A stretch of 64,000 nt of DNA from Ruegeria lacuscaerulensis ITI-1157 (GTDB lineage: Bacteria > Pseudomonadota > Alphaproteobacteria > Rhodobacterales > Rhodobacteraceae). The notes beneath the pieces were generated by a model. The model was not told where the DNA came from. It did not search any database and saw only the letters and a program-made list of their open reading frames with translations. Positions 34,472 through 44,230 of the stretch are shown piece by piece (the first letter of the stretch is position 1; every line of letters begins with the position of its first letter). The position numbers were made by a program, and so were the translations under genes. The stretch is taken from the NCBI GenBank assembly GCA_000161775.1, contig GG704596.1, positions 1,697,593 to 1,761,592 of the forward strand, read 5' to 3'.

Positions 34472-34809
34472 GCGCCCAGCCGGTCAAAGATCGACAGGTC
34501 CAGGTCCAGCATCTCGCCCATCCAGATCGCCCGATCGCGGTGGTCGGGCAGGTGCTCGCCGGTTTCGGGGTGGGTGAACACGGTCAGTCCCTGCCGGTTC
34601 AGCATCAGCCACGGGATCACCTTGTCGAAGGCATCGGCGGCAAAGCTCAGCTGGCAGCTCCAGCGCGGGTGGGGGCCGACATTGCGGCTGTGCATGTGGC
34701 CCATCCGGACGGGGAGCAGGCGGGCAGCCTCTTCGCAGACATGGTGGGCGGTGTCCTGCGTTTCGGCGTCGAAATAGACATGGGCGTGATAGCCGGTGAT
34801 CTGTGGCAT
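34468..34809 (-). CDS. DOPA 4,5-dioxygenase family protein
   Basis: This 113-residue protein of the DOPA 4,5-dioxygenase-like family has the conserved YHAHVYFD near residue 7, MGHMHSRNVGPHPRWSCQLSF near 36 and FTHPETGEHLPDHRDRAIWMG near 78. The His residues would bind iron in an extradiol ring-cleaving enzyme. It opens the aromatic-degradation block, so catechol-type ring cleavage is plausible, but the substrate is not evident. Its stop shares CTAG with that of dmdB. Confidence 0.85.
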   Translation of the reverse strand: MPQITGYHAHVYFDAETQDTAHHVCEEAARLLPVRMGHMHSRNVGPHPRWSCQLSFAADAFDKVIPWLMLNRQGLTVFTHPETGEHLPDHRDRAIWMGEMLDLDLSIFDRLGA

Positions 34810-34899
34810 CGGGGGCCTCGTGCGGTGGTTGCTGGCGCGAGGCTAGGCCCGATCGGCGCCGGTGCACAGACGCACCGGCAAACAGACCCTGTGCGCGGC

Positions 34900-35538
34900 T
34901 CAGCCCGGCGCGTGGGCGTCCGGGTGGGCCGCTGCAAAGGCAGGGTGGTCGGTGCAGACGGCTTCGACCGCCAGAATGCGCGGCATGTCCGACAGATCCA
35001 CCCGCCAGCGCCGGGCGTTGTACATCTGCGGGATCAGGCACAGATCGGCCAGCCCGGGCGTTGACCCGGTGCAATAGGGGGCTTGTTCGAACTCGGCCAG
35101 CATTGTCTCGAAGGCCAGCAGACCGGGGCGGATGAAATGGCGCATCCAGTCGCCGGGCATGTCGCCCCGTCCGCCGCTCAACTGCGTGGCGTGGCGGGCG
35201 ACCTTCAGGTTGCAGACCGGGTGCAGATCCACCGCGATGGCATGGGCCAGCGCCTGCGCCTTGGCCCGCGCAACCGGTTCGTCCGGCAGCAGGTTCAGGT
35301 GACGCGTCCGGTCGAGATAGTCCAGAATGGCCAGCGATTGGGTCAGTTGCACGCCGTCGATCTCGAGCACGGGCACAAAGCCCTGCGGGTTGCGCGCCAG
35401 ATGCGGGGGCGCGGTCTGCTCGCCCTTGACCAGATCGACGGTCTGCGCCCGATAGTCTATCCCGGCCAGGTTCAGCGCGATGCGCACCCGGTAGCTGGCC
35501 GAGGATCGCCAGTAGTCATACAGGACGACGTCGCTCAT
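34900..35538 (-). CDS. maiA: Maleylacetoacetate isomerase (zeta-class GST)
   Basis: This 212-residue zeta-class glutathione transferase isomerises maleylacetoacetate to fumarylacetoacetate. The glutathione-site motif WRSSASYRVRIALNLAGI at residues 10-27 is diagnostic. TQSLAILDYLDRT and the C-terminal helical domain follow. In this cluster it works between HmgA and FahA. It overlaps the DUF2783 gene by 4 bases. Confidence 0.9.
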   Translation of the reverse strand: MSDVVLYDYWRSSASYRVRIALNLAGIDYRAQTVDLVKGEQTAPPHLARNPQGFVPVLEIDGVQLTQSLAILDYLDRTRHLNLLPDEPVARAKAQALAHAIAVDLHPVCNLKVARHATQLSGGRGDMPGDWMRHFIRPGLLAFETMLAEFEQAPYCTGSTPGLADLCLIPQMYNARRWRVDLSDMPRILAVEAVCTDHPAFAAAHPDAHAPG

Positions 35539-35726
35539 CGGGCTTTGGCCGCGTCGATCGCCTGTTTCAGGATGGCCCGGTCGCCGATATGGTTGGCCAG
35601 CACCAGCACCAGCCGCGCATTCAGCGCATCGCTTTCGGCCTTGTCCAGACCGTCATGCGCGGCCAGCAGATCGGCATAGAAATCATCCGCGCCGTCGATA
35701 TTCGGGGTGAGGATCAGTTCATCCAT
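35535..35726 (-). CDS. DUF2783 small protein
   Basis: This 63-residue acidic protein runs MDELILTPNIDGADDFYADL to AILKQAIDAAKAR and fits DUF2783. The family is usually found next to FAD-dependent aromatic monooxygenases, as here (5 bases after the monooxygenase gene). A partner or stability role for that enzyme is inferred only. Confidence 0.8.
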   Translation of the reverse strand: MDELILTPNIDGADDFYADLLAAHDGLDKAESDALNARLVLVLANHIGDRAILKQAIDAAKAR

Positions 35727-35731
35727 TGTGC

Positions 35732-37342
35732 CTACTCCTTGCCGATGGCCCGGCGGATCGCATGCCGGAACGCGTTGTCTTCATAGCTGTCGCGCCGCGC
35801 CGCCACATGCTGATCGGGCCGGATCAGATAGACCGCACCTTCCGCGTCGCCCAGATACCGCCGCTTCAGCGCCAGCGTGCGGTCATCTTTGACCGACAGC
35901 GCCAGCCGCTCGACCGTCACGCCCTCTTCCTCGATCGTTTCCGGGGCGTCGGCATCGATGGTCAGCAGGGTGAATTTGCCCGCCAGCTTGGGCAGCAGGA
36001 ATTCATCCCCCAGCGGCGCATCGGGGCAGGGCGAGCCGGGGCGCGTTTCGGACGGGCCATCCAGCGCATCGGCCGAGTTCAGCGGCGAGCCGTCATAGGT
36101 GCAGGGCACGCTCAGCCGCCCGGAATTCACCAGCGGGCGGGCGAAGTCGTAATGTTCGCTCAGGTCCAGAACCGCGTCGCGTAGGATGCGTGACATTTCC
36201 GATTTCGGCGTGATGAAATCGGTCGAGCGGGTCGAGTTCAGGATGTTCTCGTCCGCGCCATGGATGCGCTCGACATCATAGCTGTCCAGCAGGCTGTCGG
36301 GCGCGGTGCCGTCGATGACCATCTTCAGCTTCCAGCACAGGTTGTCGGTGTCCTGCAGGCCCGAATTGGCCCCGCGCGCGCCGAAGGGGCTGACCTGATG
36401 GGCGCTGTCACCGGCAAACAGGACGCGGCCGTGGCGGAATTTCTCCATCCGGCGGCACTGGAAGGTATAGATGCTGACCCATTCCAGCTCGAACTGGACA
36501 TCCTCGCCCAGCATCGCCTTGAGGCGCGGGATCACGTTTTCGGGGCGCTTTTCCCGCTCCTTGTCGATGTCCCAGCCCAGTTGCAGGTCGATACGCCAGA
36601 CATTGTCAGGCTGTTTGTGCAGCAGCGCCGACTGGCCGCGGTTGAAGGGCGGGTCGAACCAGAACCAGCGCTCGGACGGGAAGTCGGCCTCCATGATCAC
36701 GTCGGCGATCAAAAAGTTGTCTTCGAACACGCGGCCCACGAAATCCAGCCCCAGCATCCGGCGGGTGGGCGAGTTGGCCCCGTCGCAGGCGATCAGCCAG
36801 TCGGCCTCGACGGTGTACGACCCCTCGGGCGTTTCCACCTCGAGCTTGACGTGGTCGTCATGGGTGCCGATCGCCTCGACCTTGTTGCGGCCACGGATCT
36901 CGATCGGCGCGCCCTGGGCCTGCAACGCGCGGACCCGTTCGACCATGAACTGCTCAAAGTAATATTGCTGCAGGTTGATGAAGGCCGGATGGGCATAGCC
37001 CTCATCGGGCTGAAGGTTGAATTCATAGACCTTGCGGTCGTCGAAGAACACCTTGCCCGTGTTCCACTGCACGCCCTTGTCCACCATCGGCCGGGCGCAC
37101 CCCAGCCGGTCGGCGATTTCCAGCGTGCGCTGGGCGAAACAGATGGCGCGGCTACCGAAACTGACCTTGTCGTTGTCGTCCAGCACCACCACCTCGACGC
37201 CCTGCTGGGCCAGGTCGATGGCGGCGGCCAGCCCGACCGGCCCTGCGCCAATCACGATCACCTGATGCCGCACCGGGGTGGGGGCATCCTGATCGGGGCT
37301 GCGGGCATAGGCATAGAGCGGCTGTTCAAAAATCTTGTTCAT
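35732..37342 (-). CDS. FAD-dependent aromatic monooxygenase
   Basis: This 536-residue class A flavin monooxygenase resembles MhpA and PheA types. It has the FAD loop VIVIGAGPVGLAAAIDLAQQG near residue 28, the DG motif WLIACDGANSPTR near 190 and the GD motif GRVLFAGDSAHQVSPFGARG near 315. The C-terminal thioredoxin-like domain (from about 440) is present. In this cluster it could hydroxylate a phenylacetate-type acid to homogentisate, but 3-hydroxyphenylpropionate or other phenols are possible. The start MNKIFEQPLY is preceded by GGGAGAGAGCCC. Confidence 0.85.
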   Translation of the reverse strand: MNKIFEQPLYAYARSPDQDAPTPVRHQVIVIGAGPVGLAAAIDLAQQGVEVVVLDDNDKVSFGSRAICFAQRTLEIADRLGCARPMVDKGVQWNTGKVFFDDRKVYEFNLQPDEGYAHPAFINLQQYYFEQFMVERVRALQAQGAPIEIRGRNKVEAIGTHDDHVKLEVETPEGSYTVEADWLIACDGANSPTRRMLGLDFVGRVFEDNFLIADVIMEADFPSERWFWFDPPFNRGQSALLHKQPDNVWRIDLQLGWDIDKEREKRPENVIPRLKAMLGEDVQFELEWVSIYTFQCRRMEKFRHGRVLFAGDSAHQVSPFGARGANSGLQDTDNLCWKLKMVIDGTAPDSLLDSYDVERIHGADENILNSTRSTDFITPKSEMSRILRDAVLDLSEHYDFARPLVNSGRLSVPCTYDGSPLNSADALDGPSETRPGSPCPDAPLGDEFLLPKLAGKFTLLTIDADAPETIEEEGVTVERLALSVKDDRTLALKRRYLGDAEGAVYLIRPDQHVAARRDSYEDNAFRHAIRRAIGKE

Positions 37343-37476
37343 GGGCTCTCTCCCCAAGTTCTGTGCGCCGGGCGCACATCCTCCTCCCACCGGCGCGGGG
37401 CGCCGATGGCTCTCCTCCATGGTCGCATCGTTTTCAGGCCGGCAACACGATCTGGATCAAGTCGCCGGGCCGTTTC

Positions 37477-38427
37477 TCAGCCCTGCAGGGCCTCCCACAT
37501 CTCCAGATCGCGCTGGGCGGTCCAGATGCGCGGAGTGTCGATGCCGCGCGCCTCGTCATAGGCCCGGGCCACGTTGAAGGGCAGGCAGTGTTCATAGATG
37601 GCATAGTCCGAGAATTTCGGATCGCATTCCGCGCGCACTGCGTCCCAGGCCTCTTTCAGGCTGCCGCCGCGTGCCGCCACCTTGGCCGCCGGGCGATAGG
37701 TGCTTTCGACGAAATCGCGGGTGTTCTCGATGGCTGCGTTCACCATTTCCTTGCCGACCAGCGCATCGCCGCGCCCCGGCGCGATGGCGTCCACGTCGAA
37801 CCACTGGATCTGGTCCAGCGTATCTCCCCAGTCGCTGAAATGCCCGTCACCGCAATAGCAGGCCGAGTGATATTCGACGATGTCGCCGGTGAACATCACG
37901 TTCTGGTCGGGCACGTGGATCACGATGTCGCCAGCCGTATGCGCCCGGCCCAAATGCATCAGATCGACCCGGCGGTTGCCCAGATAGACCGTCATCGTGT
38001 CGTTGAAGGTGGTGGTGGGCCAGGTCAGGCCGGGGATGCTCTCATGCCCTTCGAACAGGCGCGGAAAGCGCTGGAACTCGCTGTCCCAGTCCTCTTTCCC
38101 GCGTTCGACGACCATGGCGCGGGCCATGTCCGACATGATGATCTGCTGCGCGCCGAAGGCGCTGGCGCCCAGCACGCGGACCGCGTGGTAATGGGTCAGC
38201 GCCACATGGGTGATCGGTTTGTCGGTCACCGACCGGATGCAGTCGATCACCTTCTGCGCCAGGCGCGGCGTGGCCTGGGCCTCGACCACCATCACGCTGT
38301 CATCGCCGATGATCACGCCCGAGTTCGGGTCACCCTCGGCGGTGAAGGCATAGAGCCCTTCGCCCACTTCGGTGAAAGAGATCTTCTTTTCTGTCATGTC
38401 CCCTTGGGACGCGAATGCCTTGGCCAT
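37477..38427 (-). CDS. MBL-fold protein with degenerate metal site
   Basis: This 316-residue metallo-beta-lactamase-fold protein lies between the monooxygenase and fahA. The usual HxHxDH motif reads THYHAVRVLGAS, so Asp and the fourth His are replaced by Val and Arg. GRAHTAGDIVIHV and FTGDIVEY are kept, but the last ligand region is APGRGDAL where PGH is common. A normal binuclear zinc site is therefore unlikely. SoxH or quinoprotein-relay-type relatives exist in this family. A hydrolase acting on an aromatic-pathway thioester or lactone is one guess. The start may be the downstream methionine MTEKKISF. Confidence 0.83.
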   Translation of the reverse strand: MAKAFASQGDMTEKKISFTEVGEGLYAFTAEGDPNSGVIIGDDSVMVVEAQATPRLAQKVIDCIRSVTDKPITHVALTHYHAVRVLGASAFGAQQIIMSDMARAMVVERGKEDWDSEFQRFPRLFEGHESIPGLTWPTTTFNDTMTVYLGNRRVDLMHLGRAHTAGDIVIHVPDQNVMFTGDIVEYHSACYCGDGHFSDWGDTLDQIQWFDVDAIAPGRGDALVGKEMVNAAIENTRDFVESTYRPAAKVAARGGSLKEAWDAVRAECDPKFSDYAIYEHCLPFNVARAYDEARGIDTPRIWTAQRDLEMWEALQG

Positions 38428-38437
38428 GTGGCGCTCC

Positions 38438-39694
38438 TTATCGTGCGTATGGGTCTTCGAGGGCAGGCAGCACCGTGCCGGTGCAGTCGCCGAAACCGAT
38501 CGTGTAGCCGTCGCCCCGGGCTGCGCCCTTCAGGGTCACCGTGTCGCCGTCCTCGATGAAGCTGCGCGTTTCGCCGGTCTCCAGCGTGATCGGTTCCTTG
38601 CCGCCCCAGCTGAGTTCCAGAAGCGAGCCGCGGCTGTCCTTCGTCGGCCCCGAGATCGTGCCCGAGCCCAGCAGGTCGCCCACGTTCATCGGGCAGCCCG
38701 AGGTGGTGTGATGCGCCAGTTGCTGCGCCGAGGAGTAATACATTTCCTTGTAATTGGTGCGGGCGATGGTGGACGCCGGTTTGCCCTCGGGCGCCATCGT
38801 CACCTCAAGCTCGATGTCATAGAGCATCGGGCCGCAGTCCTTGAGGTGGTCCAGCAACTCGACCTCGCGCGGGGGCGTGTCGCAGCGGAACGGGTCCAGC
38901 GCGGCCTTGGTCACGATCCAGGGCGAAATCGAGGTGGCGGTGGCCTTTGCCTGAAACGGGCCCAGCGGTTGGTATTCCCACGCCTGGATGTCGCGCGCCG
39001 ACCAGTCGTTCAGCAGGACATAGCCAAAGATATGGTCGTCGGCTTCCTGCACGGTGATCGGGCCGTCGGACGGGGTGCCGACGATAGCGCCCATCTCCAG
39101 CTCGATGTCGAAACGGCGGCTGGGCAGGAAGGCCGGGCGGTCGTGGTCGGGTGATTTCAACTGCCCCCAAGGGCGGCGGATATCGGTGCCCGAAACCACC
39201 ACCGACGAAGCGCGGCCGTTGTAGCCGATGGGGATGTGCAGCCAGTTGGGCGGCAGCGCGTTTTCCGGGCCGCGGAACATGGTGCCCACATTGGTGGCAT
39301 GGTGCTTGCCGGCGTAGAAATCGGTGTACTCGCTGACGGCAAAGGGCATGTGCAGTTGGGCCTCGGCCTGCGGAACCAGCAGCGGTTCGACCTTGTCCTG
39401 TTCTTTCGACCCTTTCGCCAGCAGGGCGGTCAGCCGCTCGCGCAGCGCGGCCCAGACGGCCGGTCCCTGTTCCATCAGCGGGTTCCAAAAGGGCAGATCG
39501 AACAGCGGCTCGTCGCCCAGCGTGATCAGCCCTTCGGCCTCGGCGGTGGACACGTCAAGGATCATGTCCCCGATCGCCACGCCGCAGCGCGGCTCGGTGC
39601 CTTCGGTCGAAAAGACGCCATAAGGCAGGTTGTTCAGCGGAAACGGGTGGTTCGCGTCATTGGCCGAGGCCACCCAGGATTTCATCAAAGGCAT
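38438..39694 (-). CDS. fahA: Fumarylacetoacetase
   Basis: This 418-residue enzyme hydrolyses fumarylacetoacetate to fumarate and acetoacetate, the last step of homogentisate degradation. YTDFYAGKHHATNVGTMFRG near residue 121 (metal and base residues), HIPIGYNGRASSVVVSG, DIELEMGAIVG and LNDWSARDIQAWEYQPLGPF are conserved. It lies 42 bases after hmgA and 10 before the MBL gene, so one transcript is likely. Confidence 0.95.
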   Translation of the reverse strand: MPLMKSWVASANDANHPFPLNNLPYGVFSTEGTEPRCGVAIGDMILDVSTAEAEGLITLGDEPLFDLPFWNPLMEQGPAVWAALRERLTALLAKGSKEQDKVEPLLVPQAEAQLHMPFAVSEYTDFYAGKHHATNVGTMFRGPENALPPNWLHIPIGYNGRASSVVVSGTDIRRPWGQLKSPDHDRPAFLPSRRFDIELEMGAIVGTPSDGPITVQEADDHIFGYVLLNDWSARDIQAWEYQPLGPFQAKATATSISPWIVTKAALDPFRCDTPPREVELLDHLKDCGPMLYDIELEVTMAPEGKPASTIARTNYKEMYYSSAQQLAHHTTSGCPMNVGDLLGSGTISGPTKDSRGSLLELSWGGKEPITLETGETRSFIEDGDTVTLKGAARGDGYTIGFGDCTGTVLPALEDPYAR

Positions 39695-39736
39695 TGCGTT
39701 TCCTTGTGCGGTGCGGTGGCCGTGGGGCCACCGGTG

Positions 39737-41092
39737 TCATTTCTTGCCGGGCGTGCCGTCGAATTTCTTCTCCAGATCCGTCCAGCAATCGATGTAGTCA
39801 TCCTGCAGCGGCGCCTCGTTCGCGGCAAAGGCGGTCAGGTGCTGCGGAAAGCGGGTCTCGAACATGAAGGACATGGTGTTGTCCAGCTTGTCCGGCCCCA
39901 GATTGGCGTTGGATGCCTTTTCAAAGGCTTCCTTGTCGGGGCCATGCGGGATCATCATGTTGTGCAGGCTCATGCCGCCCGGCACGAAGCCCTGCGGCTT
40001 GGCGTCATACTGGCCGTAGATATTGCCCATCAGCTCGGACATGATGTTCTTGTGGTACCACGGCGGGCGGAACGTGTCCTCCATCACCATCCAGCGTTCG
40101 CGGAACAGGACGAAGTCGATATTGGCCGTGCCCGGCACGCCCGAGGGCGCGGTCAGCACGGTAAAGATCGACGGATCCGGGTGGTCGAACAGGATCGCCC
40201 CGACCGGGCAGTAATTGCGCAGGTCGTATTTGTAGGGCGCATAGTTGCCGTGCCAGGCCACCACGTCCAGCGGGCTGTGGCCGATCTTGGTGGTGTGGAA
40301 CTGGCCGCACCACTTGATCGTCACGGTCGAGGGTACCTCGCGATCTTCGAACGCGGCCACGGGCGCCTTGAAGTCGCGCGGGTTGGCCATGCAGTTGGCG
40401 CCGATCGGGCCGCGGCCCGGCAGCTCGAATTTCTGGCCGTAATTCTCGCAGACGAAGCCGCGGCAGGGGCCTTCCAGAACCTCGACCCGGTACACCAGCC
40501 CGCGCGGGATGATGGCGATCTCCTTGGGTTCGAGGTCGATGATGCCCAGCTCGGTCGCAAAGCGCAGGCGGCCTTCCTGCGGCACCACCAGCAGCTCGGA
40601 ATCGGCCGAGAAGAAATAGTCATCCACCATCGATTCGGTGACCAGATAGATGTGGCTGGCCATGCCGACCTGGGTGTTCACGTCCCCGGCGGTGGTCATG
40701 GTGCGCATGCCGGTCAGCCAGGTCAGCGGCTGGTCGGAATGGGGCATCGCGTCCCAGCGGTACTGGCCCAGGCTGATCACGTCCGGATCGACATTCGGGG
40801 CGCTTTTCCAATAGGGCAGGTCGATCTTTTCATAGCGGTGCGAATGCTTGACCGACGGCCGGATGCGATAGCACCAGGTGCGCTCGGGCGGGTTGGCGGT
40901 GAAGGCGGTGCCGCTGAGCTGTTCGCCATAAAGGCCATAGTTGCATTTCTGCGGGCTGTTCATGCCCTGCGGCAGCGCGCCGGGCAGCGCCTCGGTTTCA
41001 AAGTCATTGCCAAAGCCGGGCATATAGCCTGCGTGGGTGCCAACGGGCGTGCTGGCTTGGGTCAGAGCGTGCGGGTCAGTCGGACGATTCAT
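39737..41092 (-). CDS. hmgA: Homogentisate 1,2-dioxygenase
   Basis: This 451-residue iron enzyme opens the homogentisate ring to maleylacetoacetate. [19 protein letters not shown] opens the protein; the iron-ligand segments [15 protein letters not shown] (His, Glu) and [11 protein letters not shown] (His) are present. The start was set at [10 protein letters not shown] with GGAGGAACCCC upstream; the open frame continues 21 codons further without homology. It is the first gene of the operon and divergent from a MarR gene. Confidence 0.95.
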   Translation of the reverse strand: MNRPTDPHALTQASTPVGTHAGYMPGFGNDFETEALPGALPQGMNSPQKCNYGLYGEQLSGTAFTANPPERTWCYRIRPSVKHSHRYEKIDLPYWKSAPNVDPDVISLGQYRWDAMPHSDQPLTWLTGMRTMTTAGDVNTQVGMASHIYLVTESMVDDYFFSADSELLVVPQEGRLRFATELGIIDLEPKEIAIIPRGLVYRVEVLEGPCRGFVCENYGQKFELPGRGPIGANCMANPRDFKAPVAAFEDREVPSTVTIKWCGQFHTTKIGHSPLDVVAWHGNYAPYKYDLRNYCPVGAILFDHPDPSIFTVLTAPSGVPGTANIDFVLFRERWMVMEDTFRPPWYHKNIMSELMGNIYGQYDAKPQGFVPGGMSLHNMMIPHGPDKEAFEKASNANLGPDKLDNTMSFMFETRFPQHLTAFAANEAPLQDDYIDCWTDLEKKFDGTPGKK

Positions 41093-41124
41093 CGGGGTTC
41101 CTCCGTTTGCTGCTTGTCGGATAA

Positions 41125-41142
41125 TAGTTGATTTTGTAACTA
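41125..41142. promoter_or_regulatory. MarR-type operator between hmgA and its regulator
   Basis: TAGTT-GATTTTGT-AACTA is an inverted repeat in the 56-base divergent region, 7 bases before the MarR start. The AT-rich TAGTTN8AACTA layout is typical of MarR-family sites. Confidence 0.6.
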
Positions 41143-41148
41143 ACAACC

Positions 41149-41601
41149 ATGACACAGCCAGATTCCGCCGAAAAAGATGACTTCGACCTGCGAAATTTCC
41201 TACCCTTCCTGCTCAACCAGGCGGCCGAGGAAAGCTCGTTGGATTTTCAGAAGGTCTACAAGAACCGCTATGGGATGCTGCGCACCGAATGGCGCGTTCT
41301 GTTCCACCTTGGCAATTACGGAGAGATGACCGCCAAGCAGATCGGGGAACGTGCCAAGATGCACAAGACCAAGATCAGCCGCGCGGTGCACAAGCTGGAA
41401 CAGCGCCGATACCTGCGGCGCACCCGCGATGAAAACGACCGCCGGATGGAGCGGCTGACCCTGACCCCAGCCGGTCTGACGGTGTATCGCGAATTGCGCG
41501 ACATCGCCCGCGACTATGACGCCCGGCTGGCGGGCATGTTCACCACGGGCGAGGCGGCGCTGTTGCGGATGATGCTGCGGCGGCTGGTCGGGATGGACTG
41601 A
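41149..41601 (+). CDS. MarR family transcriptional regulator, likely repressor of the hmg operon
   Basis: This 150-residue MarR/HpaR-type protein has a winged helix ([40 protein letters not shown]). Divergence from hmgA across 56 bases with a palindrome between them suggests that it represses the homogentisate genes and itself. The effector, perhaps homogentisate or an upstream acid, is not shown by the sequence. Confidence 0.88.
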   Translation: MTQPDSAEKDDFDLRNFLPFLLNQAAEESSLDFQKVYKNRYGMLRTEWRVLFHLGNYGEMTAKQIGERAKMHKTKISRAVHKLEQRRYLRRTRDENDRRMERLTLTPAGLTVYRELRDIARDYDARLAGMFTTGEAALLRMMLRRLVGMD

Positions 41602-41660
41602 CCTCTGGTAATCTGGCCTCGCAGCCCCCAAGTGGGGTGCAGACCAGACGGAGCCCCAAG

Positions 41661-42893
41661 ATGCCATCCACCGACCCCAAAGCCCGTGCCGATGACCTGA
41701 TTGGATGGTTGCTGGACCGGGGGCTGGAGGGGGCCGAACAGTCGGAAATACTCGAAGGCTATTGCCTGCGGCTTGTGGATGCGGGCGTTCCTCTGATGCG
41801 GTTTCACGCCGCCCAGAGCGCCTATCACCCCACTTACGGCGGTACCGGCTTCAACTGGTACCGGGACGAAGGGGGCAGCGTCGAGAATTACGAGCACCGC
41901 GAGGAATTGCCTGATCAGTGGGTTTCGAGCCCGCTCTACGCGATGCTGCAGTCCGGCGCGAAAGAACTGCGTGAAAGGTTGAAAGACCAGAACGAACCCA
42001 GCCGGTTCCCGTTTTTGAACGAGCTGCACCAGAAAGGTGCCACCGACTACTTTGCATCCGGTCTGGTTCTGCAGAAGGTCGAGCCCGAAAACCGGATCGC
42101 CTTGGACCAGATGCCCGAGGGGGTGCTGATGTCGTGGACGACGGACCATGCCGAAGGGTTCGACGACATTCACCTGGATCTGATCCGATATGCTCTGCCG
42201 CATCTGGGGCTGGCCTTGAAATCGGCCTCGAACCGGAAAATGGCGCAGGATCTGCTGCGCGTCTATCTGGGGCGGGATGCGGGCCGGCGCGTGCTGTCGG
42301 GGGAAATCCGGCGCGGATCGTTGCAGCAGATCGACGCCGTGATCTGGAATTTCGACCTCGAGGGCTTTACGGGCCTGGCCGAACGCCTTCCCGGGTCGGA
42401 CATCATCGCGATGCTGAACGACTATCTGGCCGTGGCGGTCGAGGTCGTGCAGGGTTGCGGCGGCAATATCCTCAAATTCATGGGCGACGGTCTGATGGCC
42501 ATGTTCGACGTGGGCGAGATCGACGAGGATGCCCGCGCCGCGCTGGCCGCCGTCGGTGTTCTGCAGACGCGTATGGCCGAGCTCAACGCGGAACGGGCCG
42601 CTGCCGGCCTGCCGGTCGCCAATTTCACCCTTGCTCTGCATTCGGGCGAAATCCTGTATGGCAATATCGGTGCTGAAAGCCGGCTGGATTTCACCGTGAT
42701 CGGGCCGGCGGTGAACCAGGCCGCGCGCATCGCAGGCATGCACCGGTCGCTGGACCGGCGTATCTTGATCTCGGATGACGTGGCCCGCGCCGCTCAGCCC
42801 TGCGAACAGGACCTGATTTCGGTCGGGCGCTACATGCTGCGCGGCGTGTCCGAGCCCAAAGAGCTTTTCACGATCTACGCGCCGACGACCTAG
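41661..42893 (+). CDS. Adenylate/guanylate cyclase with N-terminal regulatory region
   Basis: This 410-residue protein has a C-terminal class III cyclase domain from about residue 220. NFDLEGFTGLAERLPG and LKFMGDGLMAMFD carry the two metal Asp residues, and LDFTVIGPAVNQAARI carries the substrate and transition-state residues. The first 200 residues are soluble and lack a recognised sensor; they resemble the N-terminal part common to many rhizobial/roseobacter cyclases. The ATG follows GACGGAGCC. Its stop shares CTAG with mipZ. The signal it responds to is unknown. Confidence 0.87.
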   Translation: MPSTDPKARADDLIGWLLDRGLEGAEQSEILEGYCLRLVDAGVPLMRFHAAQSAYHPTYGGTGFNWYRDEGGSVENYEHREELPDQWVSSPLYAMLQSGAKELRERLKDQNEPSRFPFLNELHQKGATDYFASGLVLQKVEPENRIALDQMPEGVLMSWTTDHAEGFDDIHLDLIRYALPHLGLALKSASNRKMAQDLLRVYLGRDAGRRVLSGEIRRGSLQQIDAVIWNFDLEGFTGLAERLPGSDIIAMLNDYLAVAVEVVQGCGGNILKFMGDGLMAMFDVGEIDEDARAALAAVGVLQTRMAELNAERAAAGLPVANFTLALHSGEILYGNIGAESRLDFTVIGPAVNQAARIAGMHRSLDRRILISDDVARAAQPCEQDLISVGRYMLRGVSEPKELFTIYAPTT

Positions 42894-43699
42894 AAGTCGA
42901 TCTCGACCCCGGGCAGGTTCAGTTCACGCATCATGTCGCGCAACTCCTGACGGGCCGCGATGTTCGAGATATTGAGCTGTTTCACTCCAACATCCTTGAG
43001 GTCCAGCAGGGTCAGCCCGCGCGGGAACAGCTCGCGAAAGATCACGCGCTCGGAAAAGCCCGAGGCGACGCGGAAGCCGATCCGTTTCGACAGCATCTCG
43101 ATGGCGCGCTGCATCTTTTCCTTGTTGACCATGCGCTGGGTGCCCACGCGGTTGCGCACCACGACCCAGTCGATGGGTTTCAGCCCGGCCTGCGCCCGCA
43201 ATTGCCGCGCGTTCCAGACCATCTCGGAATAAACCGAGGGACCGAGGATCTTTTCGCCCTTCGAGTCGATCCGGGCCAGCAGGTCGAAATCGATGAAACT
43301 GTCGTTCAGCGGCGTGATCAGCGTATCGGCCAGCGAATGAGCCACTTGGCTGAGCCGCGTGTGCGAGCCGGGGCAGTCGATCAGGATGAAATCGCTGTCG
43401 CTCTCCAACTCGGCCACGGCGGCGGACAGGCGGTGGTCATAGATGTTCTCGCCGGGTTTGAGCTTGCTTGGGTCGATCTCGGGCAGGTCATGGTGGCGTG
43501 GGCTGGGCAGGTCCAACTGTTCGTTGGCCATAAAATTGCGCCGGTTCTCGAAATACCTGCCCAGGCTGCGCTGCCGCAGATCCAGATCCAGCGTGCTGAC
43601 CTTGTGTCCCAGCCGCGCCAGCGCGGTGGCGACATGCATGGAAACGGTCGATTTGCCTGCGCCGCCCTTTTCGTTCCCCACCACGATGATATGTGCCAT
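42890..43699 (-). CDS. mipZ: Division-plane positioning ATPase MipZ
   Basis: This 269-residue ParA-like ATPase forms a gradient from the ParB-bound pole and inhibits FtsZ so that division occurs at mid-cell in alphaproteobacteria. The deviant Walker A NEKGGAGKSTVSMH at residues 8-21, DLDLRQRSLGRYFENR and LIDCPGS (Walker B) are characteristic of MipZ rather than ParA. It stands alone between a cyclase and a Dabb gene. Confidence 0.93.
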   Translation of the reverse strand: MAHIIVVGNEKGGAGKSTVSMHVATALARLGHKVSTLDLDLRQRSLGRYFENRRNFMANEQLDLPSPRHHDLPEIDPSKLKPGENIYDHRLSAAVAELESDSDFILIDCPGSHTRLSQVAHSLADTLITPLNDSFIDFDLLARIDSKGEKILGPSVYSEMVWNARQLRAQAGLKPIDWVVVRNRVGTQRMVNKEKMQRAIEMLSKRIGFRVASGFSERVIFRELFPRGLTLLDLKDVGVKQLNISNIAARQELRDMMRELNLPGVEIDF

Positions 43700-43904
43700 G
43701 CCAGTGTTCCCCGGTTCCGTCGTGTTTGACTACACGTTGTTTGCCGCCACTATATGTTGTGTGTGCACCAAAGGAAAGCGGTCGAATCGGCTTCTTGCGC
43801 CTCGATCTGGCTCTGACTCGGGGGTATTGGCCCGCCCAGAGCGCCGCGCCACGAACCAGCCGGACCCGCGCATGGCCGGCACCCACGGAAAGAAAGGTAT
43901 CCGC

Positions 43905-44222
43905 ATGATCCTGCACTGCGTTTTCTTCACCTTCCGCGCAGACGCTCCGCAGCAGGCCCGGCGGGATGTTTTGCAAGGCCTTTCGGACCTGTGCGCCGGG
44001 TTGGCTGGAGCGATTGGGTTCGACTATGGCCCCAACCGCGATTTCGAGGGAAAGTCGCAGGCCTGGCGCGATGGCTTCGTGATCCGGTTCGCCGATGCCG
44101 AGGCGCTGCGCAGCTATGCAGAACATCCGGTGCATCGGCAATTGGGCGGCCAACTGTGCGCATTGTGCGAAAACGGGGCCGAGGGGATCATCGTGTTCGA
44201 TCTGGACGTGCCCGACGATTGA
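43905..44222 (+). CDS. Dabb-domain (stress-responsive A/B barrel) protein
   Basis: This 105-residue protein has the dimeric alpha/beta-barrel pattern: MILHCVFFTFRAD, a helix, FDYGPNRDFEG, FVIRFADAEALRSYAEHPVHRQL. Members include stress proteins and olivetolic-acid-cyclase-like enzymes; no catalytic role can be assigned. The start was set at the ATG before ILHCV because this matches the domain boundary. Confidence 0.8.
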   Translation: MILHCVFFTFRADAPQQARRDVLQGLSDLCAGLAGAIGFDYGPNRDFEGKSQAWRDGFVIRFADAEALRSYAEHPVHRQLGGQLCALCENGAEGIIVFDLDVPDD

Positions 44223-44230
44223 GCCGCATA

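Noticed and set aside
37445-37458. FNR-like box near the aromatic monooxygenase
   Set aside because: ACGAT-CTGG-ATCAA matches the consensus in only one half and lies poorly for any promoter.
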